Below, in pieces: positions 56,087 through 64,000 of a stretch of DNA of 64,000 nucleotides. The notes below the pieces were generated by a model, which did no database searches, was not told the DNA's origin, and was given only the letters and a program-made list of their open reading frames with translations. Origin of the DNA: Roseomonas sp. KE0001 (GTDB lineage: Bacteria > Pseudomonadota > Alphaproteobacteria > Acetobacterales > Acetobacteraceae); assembly GCF_016107285.1 (NCBI RefSeq), contig NZ_RCVQ01000006.1, forward strand, positions 62,001 to 126,000, given 5' to 3'. Every line of letters starts with the position of its first letter. Position 1 is the first letter of the stretch. Position numbers and translations under genes: made by a program.

Positions 56087-56830
56087 ATGTGGCGGCGTTC
56101 CTTGCTGACGGCTGGGCTGACGGCGGGCGGCGTCGCGGCGGCCTCGACCCTCTGGCCGGGACATCCGCGCGCCGCGGAGGCGGTGGATGTGCTGCTGGTG
56201 CTGGCGGTCGATGTCTCCCGCTCGGTCGATGAGGACGAGGCCAAGCTGCAGCGCGAGGGCTATCGCGCGGCGATGACCGATCCGCGCCTGCTGGAGGCGA
56301 TCCAGGGCGGTGCCATCGGGGCCATCGCCCTGACCTACGTGGAATGGGCCGGCATCGAATACCAGCGGCAGCTCCTGCCCTGGATGCGCGTCGGCTCCCA
56401 GGCCGAGGCCTGGCGCTGGGGCGAGGCGCTGGCCGAGGCGCCGCGCACCTCGCTGTCCTGGACCTCGATCTCGGGCGCCATCGGCTTCGGCGCCCGGCTG
56501 CTCGCCGAGGCCCCCTTCGAGGCCACGCGCCGGGTGATCGACGTCTCGGGGGACGGGGTGAACAATTCCGGCCCGCCGGTGGAGCAGGCGCGCGATGCCG
56601 CCGTCGCCCAGGGCATCGTCGTCAACGGCCTGCCGATCATCAACGACCGGCCGAGCTTCGGACGGCGCCCGCTGGTGCCGCTCGACCAGTACTATGCCGA
56701 GGCGGTGATCGGCGGGGAGGGCGCCTTCCTGGTGGCGGCGGAGGATTTCGACAGCTTCGGCCTGGCGGTGCGCCGCAAGCTGATCCGCGAGATCGCCGGG
56801 CATGGCGGGCCGCGCCGGGACTACGCCTGA
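56087..56830 (+). CDS. DUF1194 domain-containing (VWA-like) exported protein
   Basis: 247 residues with a signal peptide ending near PRAAEAVD. The mature part is a von Willebrand A-like domain of the DUF1194 family: MIDAS-type DVSRS (42-46) near the start, SWTSISGAI and VIDVSGDGVNNSG. Function is unknown; MIDAS domains usually bind metal and protein partners. A GGAGG site precedes the ATG. It stands after ccmI but with 100 bp between, so it is probably separate. Confidence 0.85.
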   Translation: MWRRSLLTAGLTAGGVAAASTLWPGHPRAAEAVDVLLVLAVDVSRSVDEDEAKLQREGYRAAMTDPRLLEAIQGGAIGAIALTYVEWAGIEYQRQLLPWMRVGSQAEAWRWGEALAEAPRTSLSWTSISGAIGFGARLLAEAPFEATRRVIDVSGDGVNNSGPPVEQARDAAVAQGIVVNGLPIINDRPSFGRRPLVPLDQYYAEAVIGGEGAFLVAAEDFDSFGLAVRRKLIREIAGHGGPRRDYA

Positions 56831-56849
56831 GGAAACTGAGCCTCGGGAT

Positions 56850-56872
56850 GGGGCCGGAAGCCGGCCGGCCCC
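56850..56872. terminator. Hairpin between convergent DUF1194 and DUF3775 genes
   Basis: A perfect 8-bp stem, GGGGCCGG (56850-56857) and CCGGCCCC (56865-56872), with a 7-nt loop, lies in the 51-bp gap between the two stops. Confidence 0.45.
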
Positions 56873-56881
56873 GCTCCCGCC

Positions 56882-57298
56882 TCAGCGCTCGACCTCCTCG
56901 ACCGAGATGCCGAAGGCGGCCAGCCCCTCGGAGATCAGGTCGCCGGCCATGTCCATGCCGAGCAGATAGGCGGCGGTGTCGGTACCCGCGCCCCGCTCCT
57001 TCGCCATGCGAAGCGCCTCCTCCCACTCCTCCGGCTCGTAGTCGCCCCGCCCGGTCCAGGCCAGCGCCACCAGGGCCGCCTGCTCATCCTCGTTCAGCTC
57101 CTCGATGAAGGCGGTGAGGGTGTCCTCGTCGAAATCCTCCTCACCCTCCTCGGGCTCCTCATCCTCCGGATCGATGGCGTCCTCGCCTTCCTCCTCCTCC
57201 TGGATGGCGCGGATATGATCCACCACCGTGGCGACGGTCTCCAGGCTGATGCCCAGATCGAACTCCGCCTCGTCGTCATCGCGGGGGGTGTCGCTCAT
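56882..57298 (-). CDS. DUF3775 domain-containing acidic protein
   Basis: 138 residues from ATG 57298 after AGGAGG. DUF3775 pattern: ISLETVATVVDHIRAIQ, then TAFIEELNEDEQAALVALAWTGRGDY and the ATYLLG-like YLLGMDMAGDLISEGLAAFG end. Between them is a very acidic stretch (about 40-62). It is cytoplasmic and of unknown function. Divergent from the small exported protein at 57467. Confidence 0.85.
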   Translation of the reverse strand: MSDTPRDDDEAEFDLGISLETVATVVDHIRAIQEEEEGEDAIDPEDEEPEEGEEDFDEDTLTAFIEELNEDEQAALVALAWTGRGDYEPEEWEEALRMAKERGAGTDTAAYLLGMDMAGDLISEGLAAFGISVEEVER

Positions 57299-57466
57299 CG
57301 AGTCCTCCTCTGCGTTCGCCCTTGGTGCGGTCCGGCGCATCCCGGGCATCAGGCTAACGGCAACGCGAAAGCCCAGGGAGAACCCTCCGGTTGCCAAAAA
57401 ATTTTTGTGTTGCTTCAGCGCCACAATTGCGGCGCAACGAGCGAAATGAGCCGGCGTTGATACCGC

Positions 57467-57817
57467 ATGTCCAGAACCTTGCTTATCCCCCTCATGGCAG
57501 CGGTTCTTCTCGGAGCAGGATCCCAGGCTCTGGAGGCCCCCGCCTCGCCTGATACCGCAGTGCCGAAGGCGCCCTTGCGCATGGTTTCCGTGCAGGGTGG
57601 CCTGGCCCATTCACCTGGCTGCGCGGAGGATTCGCCCCTCTTCCGCTCCATGATGCCGCAGCAGATCGCCGACCGCCCCGCCGGAGCGCAGGGTTCGGAG
57701 GACGAGGCCGCGCCGCCGGAGCCGGCCATGCGGCAGGCGCTGCATCTCTGCGTTGTCGAGCGGTTCGATCCGCTGAAGCCCTTCGGCGGCGCCCGCCGGG
57801 CCCTGCACCGCACCTGA
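57467..57817 (+). CDS. Small exported protein of unknown function
   Basis: 116 residues. A clear signal peptide (LLIPLMAAVLLGAGSQALEA) precedes a short mature part with two cysteines (in SPGCAEDS and LHLCVVERF) that could form a disulfide. I recognise no family. It lies between DUF3775 (divergent) and typA, with its own upstream region of 168 bp that is relatively AT-rich near 57392-57415. Confidence 0.6.
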   Translation: MSRTLLIPLMAAVLLGAGSQALEAPASPDTAVPKAPLRMVSVQGGLAHSPGCAEDSPLFRSMMPQQIADRPAGAQGSEDEAAPPEPAMRQALHLCVVERFDPLKPFGGARRALHRT

Positions 57818-57872
57818 GCGGCCAGAGCGCGGCCGTGGAGGCAGGAATGCGCCCGTCGCGGGTGAAGGCTGC

Positions 57873-57891
57873 GCGAAAAGCTCGCTTTTTT
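57873..57891 (+). terminator. Weak terminator-like element
   Basis: A short stem, GCGA (57873-57876) and TCGC (57882-57885), is followed by TTTTTT (57886-57891), one of few T runs here. It may end the small exported gene's transcript before typA. Confidence 0.3.
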
Positions 57892-58021
57892 CCGCCGGGC
57901 ATCCTATCTGTGCGCCGCAACAAGCCGCCAGGCCCGCCCTGCCCGACCCCGCCACATTGATGCTGGCCGAGGGGATTCGGGCCGCGTGCGCAGGCGGCGC
58001 AGCCTCGGGACTGCCCGCCTT

Positions 58022-59851
58022 ATGGAACTGCGCAACGTCGCCATCATCGCCCACGTCGACCATGGCAAGACCACTCTTGTCGACAATCTGCTGAAGCAGG
58101 CCGGCGCCTTCCGTGCCAACCAGGCCGTCGCCGAACGCGCCATGGATCGCAACGACCTGGAGCGTGAGCGCGGCATCACCATTCTCGCCAAGTCCACCGC
58201 CGTCGAGTGGAAGGGCGTCAAGATCAACATCGTCGACACGCCCGGCCACGCCGATTTCGGCGGCGAGGTGGAGCGCATCCTCTCGATGGTCGATGGCGCC
58301 ATCGTGCTCTGCGACGCGGCCGAGGGCCCGCTGCCGCAGACCAAGTTCGTGCTGACCAAGGCGCTGGCCCGCGGCCTGAAGCCGATCGTCGTCATCAACA
58401 AGGTCGACCGCCAGGACGCCCGCGCGGACGAGGTGCTGAACGAGGTGTTCGACCTCTTCGCGGCCCTTGGCGCCAATGACGAGCAGCTCGACTTCCACAC
58501 CCTCTTCGCCTCCGGCCGCCAGGGCTGGGCCGACACGACGCTCGATGGTCCGCGCAAGGACCTGTCGCCGATGTTCGACCTGATCCTGAGCCACGTGCCG
58601 GCGCCGACGGTCGATCTCGACGCGCCCTTCGCGATGAACGCGACCATCCTGGAGGCCGACAACTTCCTCGGCCGCGTGCTGACCGGCCGCATCGAGCAGG
58701 GCGTGGCGCGCACCAACATGCCGGTGCGCGTGCTGCGCCAGGACGGCACGGTGGTCGAGACCGGCCGCCTGACCAAGCTGATGACCTTCTCCGGCCTCGA
58801 CCGCGTTCCGGTCGACGAGGTGCAGGCGGGCGACATCTGCGCCATCGCCGGCCTGTCGGACGCGACCATCCCCGACACCATCGCCTCGCCCGAGGTGGCG
58901 GCCCCGCTGCCGGCCATCCCGATCGATCCGCCGACCCTGTCCATGACCTTCCGCATCAATGACGGCCCGCTCGGCGGCCGCGAGGGCAAGAAGGTCACGT
59001 CGCGCCAGATCCGCGACCGTCTCTTCAAGGAGACCGAGGGCAATGTCGCGATCCGCGTGAAGGACAGCGAGGAGGCCGACAGCTTCGAGGTCTCCGGCCG
59101 TGGCGAGCTGCAGCTCGGCGTGCTGATCGAGCAGATGCGCCGCGAGGGCTTCGAGCTGACCATCGGCCGCCCGCGCGTGCTGACGCGCGAGAACCCCGAG
59201 ACCGGCGAGCGCGAGGAGCCCTTCGAGGAAGCCGTCATCGACGTGGACGAGGAGTTCTCCGGCGTCGTCGTCGAGAAGATGTCGCTGCGCAAGGGCATGA
59301 TGCAGGACATGCGGCCCTCCGGCGGCGGCAAGGTGCGGCTGGTGTTCCACATCCCGTCCCGCGGCCTGATCGGCTACCACGGCGAGTTCATGACCGACAC
59401 GCGCGGCACCGGCATGATGAACCGCCTGTTCCTGGGCTACCAGCCCTGGGCCGGGCCGATCGAGGGCCGCATCAAGGGCAGCCTGATCTCCAACTCCGAC
59501 GGCGAGGCGGTGCAGTACGCGCTGTTCTCCCTGCAGGAGCGCGGCACCCTGTTCGTGGACCCCGGCGCCAAGGTCTATACCGGCCTGATCCTCGGTGAGC
59601 ATTCGCGCGAGAACGACCTCGACGTGAATCCCATCAAGGAAAAGAAGCTGACCAATGTCCGCGCCGCCGGCAAGGACGAGGCCCTGCTACTGACGCCGCC
59701 GCGCCGGATGAGCCTGGAGCAGGCCATCGCCTATATCGAGGATGACGAGCTGGTGGAGGTGACGCCCTCGGCCATCCGGCTCCGCAAGCGCTACCTCGAC
59801 CCGCATGAGCGCAAGAAGAACGCCCGCCGCGCCGAGAGCGAGGCGGCCTGA
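58022..59851 (+). CDS. typA: Translational GTPase TypA/BipA
   Basis: 609 residues from ATG 58022. TypA is a ribosome-associated GTPase involved in stress and ribosome assembly. G1 AHVDHGKTT (10-18), RERGITI (G2), DTPGHADF (G3) and NKVD (G4) are followed by domain II, EF-G-like domains III and V (GRGELQLGVLIEQMRREG, RGLIGYHGEF) and the TypA-specific C-terminal domain. A terminator follows the stop. Confidence 0.97.
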   Translation: MELRNVAIIAHVDHGKTTLVDNLLKQAGAFRANQAVAERAMDRNDLERERGITILAKSTAVEWKGVKINIVDTPGHADFGGEVERILSMVDGAIVLCDAAEGPLPQTKFVLTKALARGLKPIVVINKVDRQDARADEVLNEVFDLFAALGANDEQLDFHTLFASGRQGWADTTLDGPRKDLSPMFDLILSHVPAPTVDLDAPFAMNATILEADNFLGRVLTGRIEQGVARTNMPVRVLRQDGTVVETGRLTKLMTFSGLDRVPVDEVQAGDICAIAGLSDATIPDTIASPEVAAPLPAIPIDPPTLSMTFRINDGPLGGREGKKVTSRQIRDRLFKETEGNVAIRVKDSEEADSFEVSGRGELQLGVLIEQMRREGFELTIGRPRVLTRENPETGEREEPFEEAVIDVDEEFSGVVVEKMSLRKGMMQDMRPSGGGKVRLVFHIPSRGLIGYHGEFMTDTRGTGMMNRLFLGYQPWAGPIEGRIKGSLISNSDGEAVQYALFSLQERGTLFVDPGAKVYTGLILGEHSRENDLDVNPIKEKKLTNVRAAGKDEALLLTPPRRMSLEQAIAYIEDDELVEVTPSAIRLRKRYLDPHERKKNARRAESEAA

Positions 59852-59872
59852 GACCAGGGGGCGGACCCATAG

Positions 59873-59903
59873 GGGGCGGACCGGGACACCGGCCCGCCCC
59901 TTT
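59873..59903 (+). terminator. Terminator after typA
   Basis: GGGGCGG (59873-59879) pairs with CCGCCCC (59894-59900) and an inner CCGG/CCGG pair, ending in TTT. It begins 22 bp after the typA stop and faces the convergent XRE gene. Confidence 0.6.
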
Positions 59904-59908
59904 CGCCG

Positions 59909-60541
59909 TCAGGGGGGCGGATCGGCCGGCGGGTCGCTCCGCAGCGTGATCCAGACCACCCGCGCCGGCACCTCCCCCGGATTGTCGAACATGTGCGGCA
60001 CGGCGCTCGGGAAGCGGAAGGTGTCGCCCGCCTCCAGCAGATGCGCCTCCTGCTCCAGCCACAGGCGGAGCGTGCCGGAGAGGACGTAGCCGGCCTTCTC
60101 GCCCTGGTGGCGGAAGAAGTCGGCGCCCGAGGAGCCGCCCGGGCTCAGCGTCAGCTCGTAGATCTCCATCTGCCCCGGCCCGCTCGGCGCCAGCGCCTCC
60201 TTCAGCACGCCGCTCGGCGTCAGGCGCAGCACGCGGCGCTGGCCCCGGCGCACGATGTAGCGGCCGGGCGCCGCCGCCGCCGGGCGCTCCTCGAAGAAGA
60301 AGGACACCGGCACCTGCAGCGCCAGGCTCAGCATCCTGAGGCTGCGCACCGAGGGCGTGGCCAGGCCGCGCTCGAGCTGGCTGATCATCCCGGCTGAAAG
60401 CCCGGTACGCCGCCCCAGTTCCTGGATCGACAGCCCGCGGCGCTGGCGCAGCAGCCGCACCGCCTCGCCGAGGCGGCGGTCGCTGGCCGCCTCCTCCTCC
60501 GGCTGGTGAAGGGGAACGGGCGCTTCGGGTCCGGCTTTCAC
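59909..60541 (-). CDS. XRE-family transcriptional regulator with cupin domain
   Basis: 210 residues from a GTG at 60541, which has an ideal AGGGAGGA 8 nt upstream; an ATG at 60616 would add 25 residues without such a site. The helix-turn-helix (about 22-75) includes RRLGEAVRLLRQRRGLSIQELGRR and the recognition helix SAGMISQLERG. The cupin domain (about 110-205) has MEIYELTLSPGGSSGADFFRHQGEKAGYVLSG, likely binding a small ligand or metal. The gene is divergent from the peptide-binding protein and FAD oxidoreductase genes, which it may regulate. Confidence 0.92.
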   Translation of the reverse strand: MKAGPEAPVPLHQPEEEAASDRRLGEAVRLLRQRRGLSIQELGRRTGLSAGMISQLERGLATPSVRSLRMLSLALQVPVSFFFEERPAAAAPGRYIVRRGQRRVLRLTPSGVLKEALAPSGPGQMEIYELTLSPGGSSGADFFRHQGEKAGYVLSGTLRLWLEQEAHLLEAGDTFRFPSAVPHMFDNPGEVPARVVWITLRSDPPADPPP

Positions 60542-60575
60542 GGGGCCTGTCCTCCCTGCCGCGGATCGGGGGCGA

Positions 60576-60604
60576 TTGACAGCCAGCTTCGATGAGGCTG
60601 AACA
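60576..60604 (+). promoter_or_regulatory. Candidate promoter in the XRE/binding-protein divergent region
   Basis: A perfect TTGACA (60576-60581), a 17-bp spacer and TGAACA (60599-60604), a weak -10 hexamer. It would start transcription near 60611 toward the peptide-binding protein gene. Confidence 0.4.
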
Positions 60605-60731
60605 TCGGCGCAACAATTATGACCACGGTGAACAGGCCGGGGCCGCCGGGAGACACCGGCACGGGGATGCAGTTGCGGCGTGACGACCCCTCCGGGCAGG
60701 AGCCACGGTCGGTCGAACGGGAGACGTGGCC

Positions 60732-62414
60732 ATGAGCGACTTCGATGCCGGCGCGCGCTGGCGGCAGATCCTGGGCCCGAGCCGTCGGGGCCTCTTCGCC
60801 ATCGGGGCCACGGCGGCGGCCGGGCTCGTGGCGCGGCCGGGAAGGACACAGCCGGTGGGGGCGCAGCCGAAAGCGCCCGCCAAGCCCAGGGGGCAGGTGG
60901 TGGTCGGCCTGTCGCAGGAGCCCACCGTCTTCCACCCGCTGATGCCGGGCATCGAGGTGGACCAGGGCGTCTGGTGGAACCTGTTCAGCACGCTCTGGTT
61001 CATCGACCCGGACGGCACCTTCGTCCCCGACCTCGCCGCCGAGATCCCGACCCAGCGGAACGGCGGCATCTCCGCCGACGGCCTGCTCTGGACCATCAAG
61101 CTGCGGCGCGACGCCAAATGGCATGACGGCACGCCCTTCACCGCCGAGGACGTGAAGTTCACGCTGGAGCTGATCAATAACCCCGATTTCCGCGTCCGCA
61201 ATCGCGTCGGCCACAGCCTGGTCAAGGACATCCGCGTGGAGGCGCCGGACCGCATCCAGTGGCGGATGGAGACGGCCTACGCGCCCTATCTCTCCATCCT
61301 CTCGCTGACCTTCATGGTGCCGAAGCACCTTCTGGCCGGAGTCGCGGACCCCAACCTCTCGCCCTTCAACCACGCGCCGGTCGGCACCGGCCCGTTCCGC
61401 TGGGGCAGCCGCGCGGCGGGTGACAACGTCACGCTGCTGGCCAACCCGGCCTATCACGGCAGCGGCCCGCATCTCGAGCGGGCGGTCTTCAAGTACATCC
61501 CCGACCTGACGGTGCTGTACACGCAGTTCCGCACCGGCCAGGTGGACTATACCGGCATCGCCGGCATCAGCCCGAACTTCGCCGATGAGGCGAAGGGGCT
61601 GCGCGGGCGGAAGGTCCACGTCAATCCGACGGCCTCGGTCGAGAGCATCGCGCCCAATCTCGAATCCGGCCCCTGGGCGGACAAGGCGGTGCGCGAGGCG
61701 CTCTACCTCGGCATGAACAAGCAGGCGCTGATCGAGGCGCTGTACTACGGCCTGCCGACGCCCACGGAGTCCTTCCTGCCCAACCAGTCCTGGGCGATCG
61801 AGAAGGACCTGCCGAAGCACGAGTACAATCCCGGCAAGGCCAACGCGCTGCTCGACGCCGCCGGCTGGAAGCGGGGCGCGCGCGGCATCCGCGAGAAGGG
61901 CGGGCAGCGGCTGGAGATCGCCAATTCCACCACCACCGGCAATCCGATCCGCGAGCAGGCGCAGCAGTTGCTGATGCAGGACTGGCAGGCGGTCGGCGCC
62001 TCGATGAAGATCCAGAACATGCCCGCCGCCGTCATCTGGGGCGAGTTCTGGCAGCAGTCGAAGTTCAGCTCGGTGATGGTCGCCGTGAACTACCAGCTGG
62101 GCGGCGATCCGGACGTGACGCCGCGCTTCAGCAGCAAGGCGATCGGCGCCAAGGGCGGGCGCGGGCAGAACAACATCCAGTTCCAGAACGCCGAGGTGGA
62201 CCGCCTGCTGGCGGAAGGCGCGACGGAGTTCGACCAGGACCGGCGCAAGGCGATCTACGGCCGCATCCAGCGGATCATCCGCGAGGAGCTGGGGATCCTG
62301 CCGATCTTCCAGCAGGCCCTGGTCGAGGGCACGAAGGAAGGGCTGAACGGCTTCCGGCCGAACATCAACACCTCCTCCAACTGCTGGAACATCCGCGACT
62401 GGTACTGGTCCTGA
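60732..62414 (+). CDS. Peptide/opine-type ABC transporter substrate-binding protein (family 5)
   Basis: 560 residues from ATG 60732; a GTG at 60726 is in frame. The N-terminal GPSRRGLFAIGATAAAGL resembles a Tat signal. Family-5 solute-binding (SBP_bac_5) features: GLLWTIKLRRDAKWHDGTPFTAEDV, and VGTGPFRW, and the LGMNKQALIEALYYGLPTPT segment. It should bind oligopeptides or similar compounds in the periplasm. No permease or ATPase is close. The next gene, an FAD oxidoreductase, follows by 60 bp. Confidence 0.92.
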   Translation: MSDFDAGARWRQILGPSRRGLFAIGATAAAGLVARPGRTQPVGAQPKAPAKPRGQVVVGLSQEPTVFHPLMPGIEVDQGVWWNLFSTLWFIDPDGTFVPDLAAEIPTQRNGGISADGLLWTIKLRRDAKWHDGTPFTAEDVKFTLELINNPDFRVRNRVGHSLVKDIRVEAPDRIQWRMETAYAPYLSILSLTFMVPKHLLAGVADPNLSPFNHAPVGTGPFRWGSRAAGDNVTLLANPAYHGSGPHLERAVFKYIPDLTVLYTQFRTGQVDYTGIAGISPNFADEAKGLRGRKVHVNPTASVESIAPNLESGPWADKAVREALYLGMNKQALIEALYYGLPTPTESFLPNQSWAIEKDLPKHEYNPGKANALLDAAGWKRGARGIREKGGQRLEIANSTTTGNPIREQAQQLLMQDWQAVGASMKIQNMPAAVIWGEFWQQSKFSSVMVAVNYQLGGDPDVTPRFSSKAIGAKGGRGQNNIQFQNAEVDRLLAEGATEFDQDRRKAIYGRIQRIIREELGILPIFQQALVEGTKEGLNGFRPNINTSSNCWNIRDWYWS

Positions 62415-62474
62415 CGACCACGCGCCGCGCCGCCCACCGACCTTCCACCACGACCAGCCTCCAGGAGCCCGTCC

Positions 62475-63803
62475 ATGTCGCCTCCCGTCGATCGCATCGC
62501 CGGCGATGAACGCCTGCCCGCGCAGGCCGATGTCGTCGTCATCGGCGGCGGCATCATCGGCGTCTCCGCCGCCTACGCCCTGGCGCAGAAGGGGCATTCG
62601 GTGGCGCTGATCGAGAAGGGCCATGTCGGCGGCGAGCAGTCGAGCCGGAACTGGGGCTGGTGCCGCCAGCAGGGCCGCGACCGCCACGAGATCCCGCTGG
62701 CGCGCGAGAGCCTCGCCATCTGGGGCCGCCTGCACGAGGAGATCAACGCCGATCTCGGCTTCCGCCGTCGCGGCGTCATGTGGGTGACGAAGGACCCGGC
62801 CGAGCTCGCCTCCTGGGAGCGCTGGGCGAACATGGCGCGCGAGATGCAGGTGCACAGCCACATGCTGAGCGCGGCGGAGGTGAAGGAGCGCCTGCCGGAC
62901 AGCCAGGCGGGCTGGGTCGGCGGCATGGAGACGCCGAGCGACGGCCGCGCCGAGCCCTCCATGGCGGCGCCGGCGCTGGCCGCCGGGGCGCGGCGGCTCG
63001 GCGTGAAGCTGTTCCAGAACTGCGCGGCGCGGGGCCTCGAGACCCAGGGCGGGTCGGTGAGCGGGGTGGTGACGGAGAAGGGTACCATCCGCACGAGCGC
63101 CGTGCTGCTGGCCGGCGGCGCCTGGTCCACCCTGTTCTGCCGCCGCCACGGCATCGCCCTGCCGCAGCTGATGGTGAACGGCACCGCCTTCCGCACCACC
63201 ACGGGCGAGATGCTGCTGGCCGGGGCGCTCGGCACGCCGGGGCACTGCATGCGGCGGCGGGAGGATGGCGGCTACACCGTCGCCTTCCGGGGGCGCGGCA
63301 CGGTGCACATCACCCCGGACAGCCTGCGCTATGGCCGGCAGTTCTGGCCCACCTTCGTGCAGCGGCGGGCCAAGCTGAAGCTGACGCTGGGCCGGCCCTT
63401 CTTCCAGGCCCTCCTCGCCGGCGCCCGCTGGTCGATGAACGAGGTGACGCCCTTCGAGAAGACCCGCGTGCTCGATCCGGCGCCGGACATGACGCTGGTG
63501 GAGCAGGCACTGGCCTCGCTGAAGGCCGACCTGCCGAGCCTCGGCGAGCTGGACTGCGCCGAGGCCTGGGGCGGCACCATCGATTCGACCCCCGACGCGG
63601 TGCCGGTGATCTCGGCGGTGGACGGGCTGCGCGGCTTCTTCCTGGCCACCGGCTTCAGCGGCCACGGCTTCGGCATCGGCCCGGCGGCGGGGCGGCTGGC
63701 GGCGGACCTGGTGGCCGGGGACGCGCCGATCGTCGATCCCACGCCCTATCGCTACAGCCGGCTGGTGGACGGCACCCCTCTGGCGCCGGCCGGAGCACTC
63801 TGA
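62475..63803 (+). CDS. FAD-dependent oxidoreductase (DAO family)
   Basis: 442 residues. Rossmann FAD motif VVVIGGGIIGVSAAYAL (20-36, GGGIIG at 24-29), the NWGWCRQQGRD segment that packs near the flavin, and the C-terminal DSTPDAVPVISAVDG and GFSGHGFGIGPAAGRL typical of the D-amino-acid oxidase/glycine oxidase family. It probably oxidises an amino acid or amine taken up through the neighbouring binding protein; the substrate is inferred only from position. Confidence 0.9.
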   Translation: MSPPVDRIAGDERLPAQADVVVIGGGIIGVSAAYALAQKGHSVALIEKGHVGGEQSSRNWGWCRQQGRDRHEIPLARESLAIWGRLHEEINADLGFRRRGVMWVTKDPAELASWERWANMAREMQVHSHMLSAAEVKERLPDSQAGWVGGMETPSDGRAEPSMAAPALAAGARRLGVKLFQNCAARGLETQGGSVSGVVTEKGTIRTSAVLLAGGAWSTLFCRRHGIALPQLMVNGTAFRTTTGEMLLAGALGTPGHCMRRREDGGYTVAFRGRGTVHITPDSLRYGRQFWPTFVQRRAKLKLTLGRPFFQALLAGARWSMNEVTPFEKTRVLDPAPDMTLVEQALASLKADLPSLGELDCAEAWGGTIDSTPDAVPVISAVDGLRGFFLATGFSGHGFGIGPAAGRLAADLVAGDAPIVDPTPYRYSRLVDGTPLAPAGAL

Positions 63804-63813
63804 GTCGAGGCGG

Positions 63814-64000
63814 TCAGCCCAGCAGCTGCCCGATCACCCGCGCGGTATAGTCCACCACCGGGATCACCCGGCGGTAGTTGATCCGCGTCGGGCCGATGAC
63901 GCCGATGGCGCCGACGATCTGCTCCTTGCCGTCGCGGAAGGGCGCCACGACCATCGACAGCCCGGCGCTGCTGAACAGCCCCGATTCGGCGCCGATGAAG
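63814..64000 (-). CDS. hrcA: Heat-inducible transcription repressor HrcA, C-terminal part
   Basis: The last 61 codons plus stop, entering from the right edge on the minus strand. The translation reads [15 protein letters not shown], then [20 protein letters not shown] and [13 protein letters not shown], the C-terminal end of HrcA. HrcA represses groES-groEL and dnaK-type heat-shock genes through CIRCE; no CIRCE element was visible inside the window. It converges on the FAD oxidoreductase with 10 bp between stops. Confidence 0.9.
   Translation of the reverse strand, partial: FIGAESGLFSSAGLSMVVAPFRDGKEQIVGAIGVIGPTRINYRRVIPVVDYTARVIGQLLG

Noticed and set aside
57957-57985. TTGATG as a -35 box for typA
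   Set aside because: No acceptable -10 hexamer at 16-18 bp spacing; the typA promoter was not found by eye.
59634-63665. Very long open frame on the minus strand (over 1300 codons)
   Set aside because: It is the antisense shadow of GC-rich real genes (end of typA, peptide-binding protein, FAD oxidase) and overlaps the well-supported XRE gene in another frame. It has no recognisable domain.

Overview
The window is about 64 kb of very GC-rich (roughly 70 percent) bacterial chromosome. Gene content and protein style point to an alphaproteobacterium of the Rhodospirillales, most like Acetobacteraceae of the Roseomonas type. The reasons are the aapJQMP amino-acid transporter, a CheZ-type phosphatase, the ffs-dnaX-ybaB-recR block, the Alph_Pro_TM/TauE pair, system I cytochrome c maturation genes, and DUF3775 and DUF1194 proteins. 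Both ends cut genes: dapB at the left and hrcA at the right. About 69 probable protein genes, one SRP RNA and several terminators and promoter candidates are described. No tRNA, rRNA, prophage, IS element or CRISPR array was seen. CDS coordinates include the stop codon.

Layout. 1-3.9 kb: end of dapB, a CheZ-like phosphatase, metK, trmB and an orphan protein with a cysteine-peptidase-like pattern. 3.9-12.2 kb: the translation/transcription-factor cluster rimP-nusA-ylxR-infB, a terminator, then rbfA, a hotdog thioesterase, truB and rpsO. 12.2-18 kb: an ornithine cyclodeaminase-family gene divergent from aapJQMP, whose aapQ-aapM junction carries an unusual repeat insertion. 18-24.5 kb: kup, then recR, ybaB, dnaX and ffs on the minus strand, then nudC and a small lipoprotein. 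24.5-36 kb is the accessory part: SMP-30-like lactonase, YdcF protein, methyltransferase, SGNH hydrolase, beta-hydroxyacid dehydrogenase-like protein, LivK-type binding protein, NeuD-like acetyltransferase, cyclase-family protein, an RTX-tailed glycerophosphodiesterase and an EcsC protein.

36-44.7 kb: hslVU on the minus strand, a partial his operon (hisB, DUF2628, hisH, GNAT, hisA; no hisF), a RutE-like nitroreductase, a NifU-like scaffold, and UspA, Alph_Pro_TM and TauE proteins. 44.8-50.4 kb: a Tat-exported 5'-nucleotidase, a polar amino-acid ABC transporter without a binding protein, a Rieske protein, a Pro/Gly-rich exported protein, and EVE and YciI proteins. 50.6-56 kb: ccmCDEFGHI with mostly overlapping start and stop codons. 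56-64 kb: DUF1194, DUF3775, a small exported protein, typA/bipA, an XRE-cupin regulator divergent from a peptide-binding protein and FAD oxidoreductase, and hrcA.

Most of the window is housekeeping. The observations I consider most worth following are: a 183-bp insertion between aapQ and aapM made of 36-bp palindromic repeats plus a 34-bp copy of the gene junction; two tandem FliM-like CheY-binding peptides at the CheZ C-terminus; a promoter plus terminator-like hairpin overlapping the proposed rimP start; and the RTX glycerophosphodiesterase with three 38-residue C-terminal repeats. I found no clear evidence of an entirely new multi-gene system.
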